From Choanephora cucurbitarum (Eukaryota > Mucoromycota > Mucoromycetes > Mucorales > Choanephoraceae), in contig JAIWNI010000017.1 in NCBI GenBank assembly GCA_025331435.1, positions 1 to 64,000 of the forward strand: a stretch of DNA of 64,000 nucleotides, written 5' to 3'. Numbering within the stretch: the stretch's first letter is position 1; every line of letters begins with the position of its first letter. Both the position numbers and the translations under genes were made by a program. Below are positions 62,432 to 64,000 of this stretch, piece by piece. Below the pieces are notes generated by a model. The model was not told where the DNA came from. It saw nothing but the letters and a program-made list of their open reading frames with translations, and did not search any database.

Positions 62432-64000
62432 ATTAACGCGTATGATAAGGAAAAGAATTACGCGAAGAAAGAAAGAGAAAGCTAAAACTTGCAACCCCCC
62501 CTCCCCCGTGTAACAATTCATGTGAAATCATTAGAGCTCTCTTTTTTTTCTCATCTCACAAAGAGCATGACTGATGAGAAACACTTTGAAGAAACAGTAT
62601 ATGATTGCTTACACAAAAGTCTAAATAACGGCTAATGTTTCGGGCTGAGGTTGCATTGCTGCTTGGCAAAAATATGCCCCTTTCTATCAGACTTATGTCT
62701 TTTGCATTCAACGGGGTATTTTGGCTGAAATTTCATAGAAAAAAAGTAGTTGTATCATTTAAAAAAGGTAAGCAGAAAACTTCTTGGAGACTTTTGCGGT
62801 TGAACTTCAATGTCCTTAGATTACCCTATAAGGGAACAACTCCGCAAGAAGTCACGTTTTCTAAGGGCAAATTTAATTCAATTGATCTTGCTAAATGAGG
62901 TTTGTCCTTGTGTTGGTTGACAAATGTAACCGTTCTTATTGGCTATAATTCAGTACCAATGAGCAAAAATGAATACGAAATGGTTATTGATACAAGAGTC
63001 CCCCCCCCTTTTTTTTTAGGACTTATGAATTAACAATTGTCAGCATGATACTTAGAAGCGTGTTCAAGCAATTACAACAAGTATCGTTATAGAATCAAAT
63101 AATTTTGTTGTGTAGCAGTTACACAAAACATAATGCAAATGATATCAGCATCGTATACCGAGAAACCACTAAATATAATTGAAAAGTATGAATAAGCGGT
63201 AAATTGACTTATTCTGGATGCTTAATTGAAATTGAGAGTCATAAGCAGCTGTTTTCTACCATTGAATGTACCATAAACACGAATTATTGTAGAGCTGATA
63301 GCCGATTGCTCAAAATCATTCAAAGAGTGAAGGACACTGTTTTTTCGACACTTTGAAAATTCAAACTGCTCAATGCTTAACCGAGACATCTGACTTTTGT
63401 CTCCTAGGTTTTTGCTGTTACTTTACCAGGAAACTTTAGTTTTTCTACATCTGACTATAAAAAAGTTAAATTTTCTGTACTTATAGACTGAATCATTTTC
63501 TTTAATTGCTAGCATTGCATCGTCGCAAACATTACATATTGCTTAGCTAGACTCAGAAGAAAGCTGTATATAAAACCAAAATTGAGTAGAATCCTTTTAA
63601 GATGGCCAATTATGAAGGAAGAGAGCCGCATCAAGTGATACAAAACAACTGAAACCGCTCGAAGATTAAACTATGTACAAAGGCTCATTTCTGAATCATC
63701 ATTTGCCTAACCATACACTCAAAAACAAAAAGGAGAACGTGTTTGGTATGTGTTAGTAGAACCGTGGGCTCAGTCTTGGCGCTCTTGGAAAAAAACAGAG
63801 TATGCAATTACAGCTAATGATTGAGTGACGATAATCCAAAACAACAAGTAGAAATTCAGAGCGACAAAAAAGATGGGCTAGACGAGTTTGTGCTTTCTGC
63901 GAAGAACACACGTCAGATACTGAAAACAGTTATAAGAAGGTGTCAACACATAATGAATTAAAGGCTTAATGCTTTCGCCTTATTGGAGACACTTTGTTTT
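62432..64000. other. intergenic stretch to the window end
   Basis: No supported gene. C-runs occur at 62495-62507 and about 63000-63008. An open frame at 62635-62898 has no motif. The remaining sequence is AT-rich and unexplained. Confidence 0.4.

Overview
The window is nuclear DNA of a filamentous fungus, most likely an early-diverging Mucoromycota (Mucorales-like) genome. It is AT-rich. Genes carry many short spliceosomal introns (about 45-110 bp, GTAAGT-type donors, TATAG/TTAG acceptors), and T/C-rich leaders precede several starts. Protein features also fit this group: Sel1-repeat, F-box/LRR, FYR-domain, 6-TM transporter and LisH/WD40 proteins, relics of transposons, and one lineage-type multicopy hypothetical gene. 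The species cannot be named from the sequence alone.

Layout. 1-1512: a long perfect inverted repeat (497-bp arms, 444-bp spacer) built from exons of an unidentified gene. 1892-11115: 5-oxoprolinase (9 exons), tail-to-tail with coproporphyrinogen III oxidase, which is divergent from a Chk2/Cds1-type FHA kinase (12 exons). 11331-17951: a flavin monooxygenase gene and a SET-domain gene that once met tail-to-tail. A 2.9-kb insert now separates them, flanked by two exact 1065-bp direct copies of their shared 3' region, so each gene keeps its own complete C-terminal end. 20164-22337: NmrA-like oxidoreductase and ubiquitin-conjugating enzyme (Ubc4/5 type). 23446-35687: two intronless F-box/LRR genes, a LINE relic and a FYR-domain protein with a polyglutamine tract, separated by long gene-poor stretches.

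35688-41411 is a transposon graveyard holding a Mutator-like relic and, next to it, a decayed gene that reads like a Fanzor/TnpB-type RuvC protein. 41412-58375 is the gene-dense half: TBL1/SIF2-like WD40 protein, Atg14-like autophagy protein, Sel1-repeat protein, a small membrane protein, a stand-alone Utp12-domain protein, phospholipase D, SRP receptor beta and a large BRE4/FUSC-like membrane protein. 59500-60774 is a Tc1/mariner relic interrupted by a MITE of a family seen at four places. 61257-62431 is a monoglyceride-lipase-like hydrolase.

The intact genes are mostly unrelated housekeeping functions (glutathione cycle, haem, checkpoint signalling, ubiquitin, ribosome assembly, autophagy, ER targeting, lipids) and form no pathway cluster. 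Many are packed tail-to-tail with gaps of only tens of bases. Exon coordinates given here were worked out by hand from splice sites and reading-frame continuity; family assignments are from recognised motifs, not database searches.
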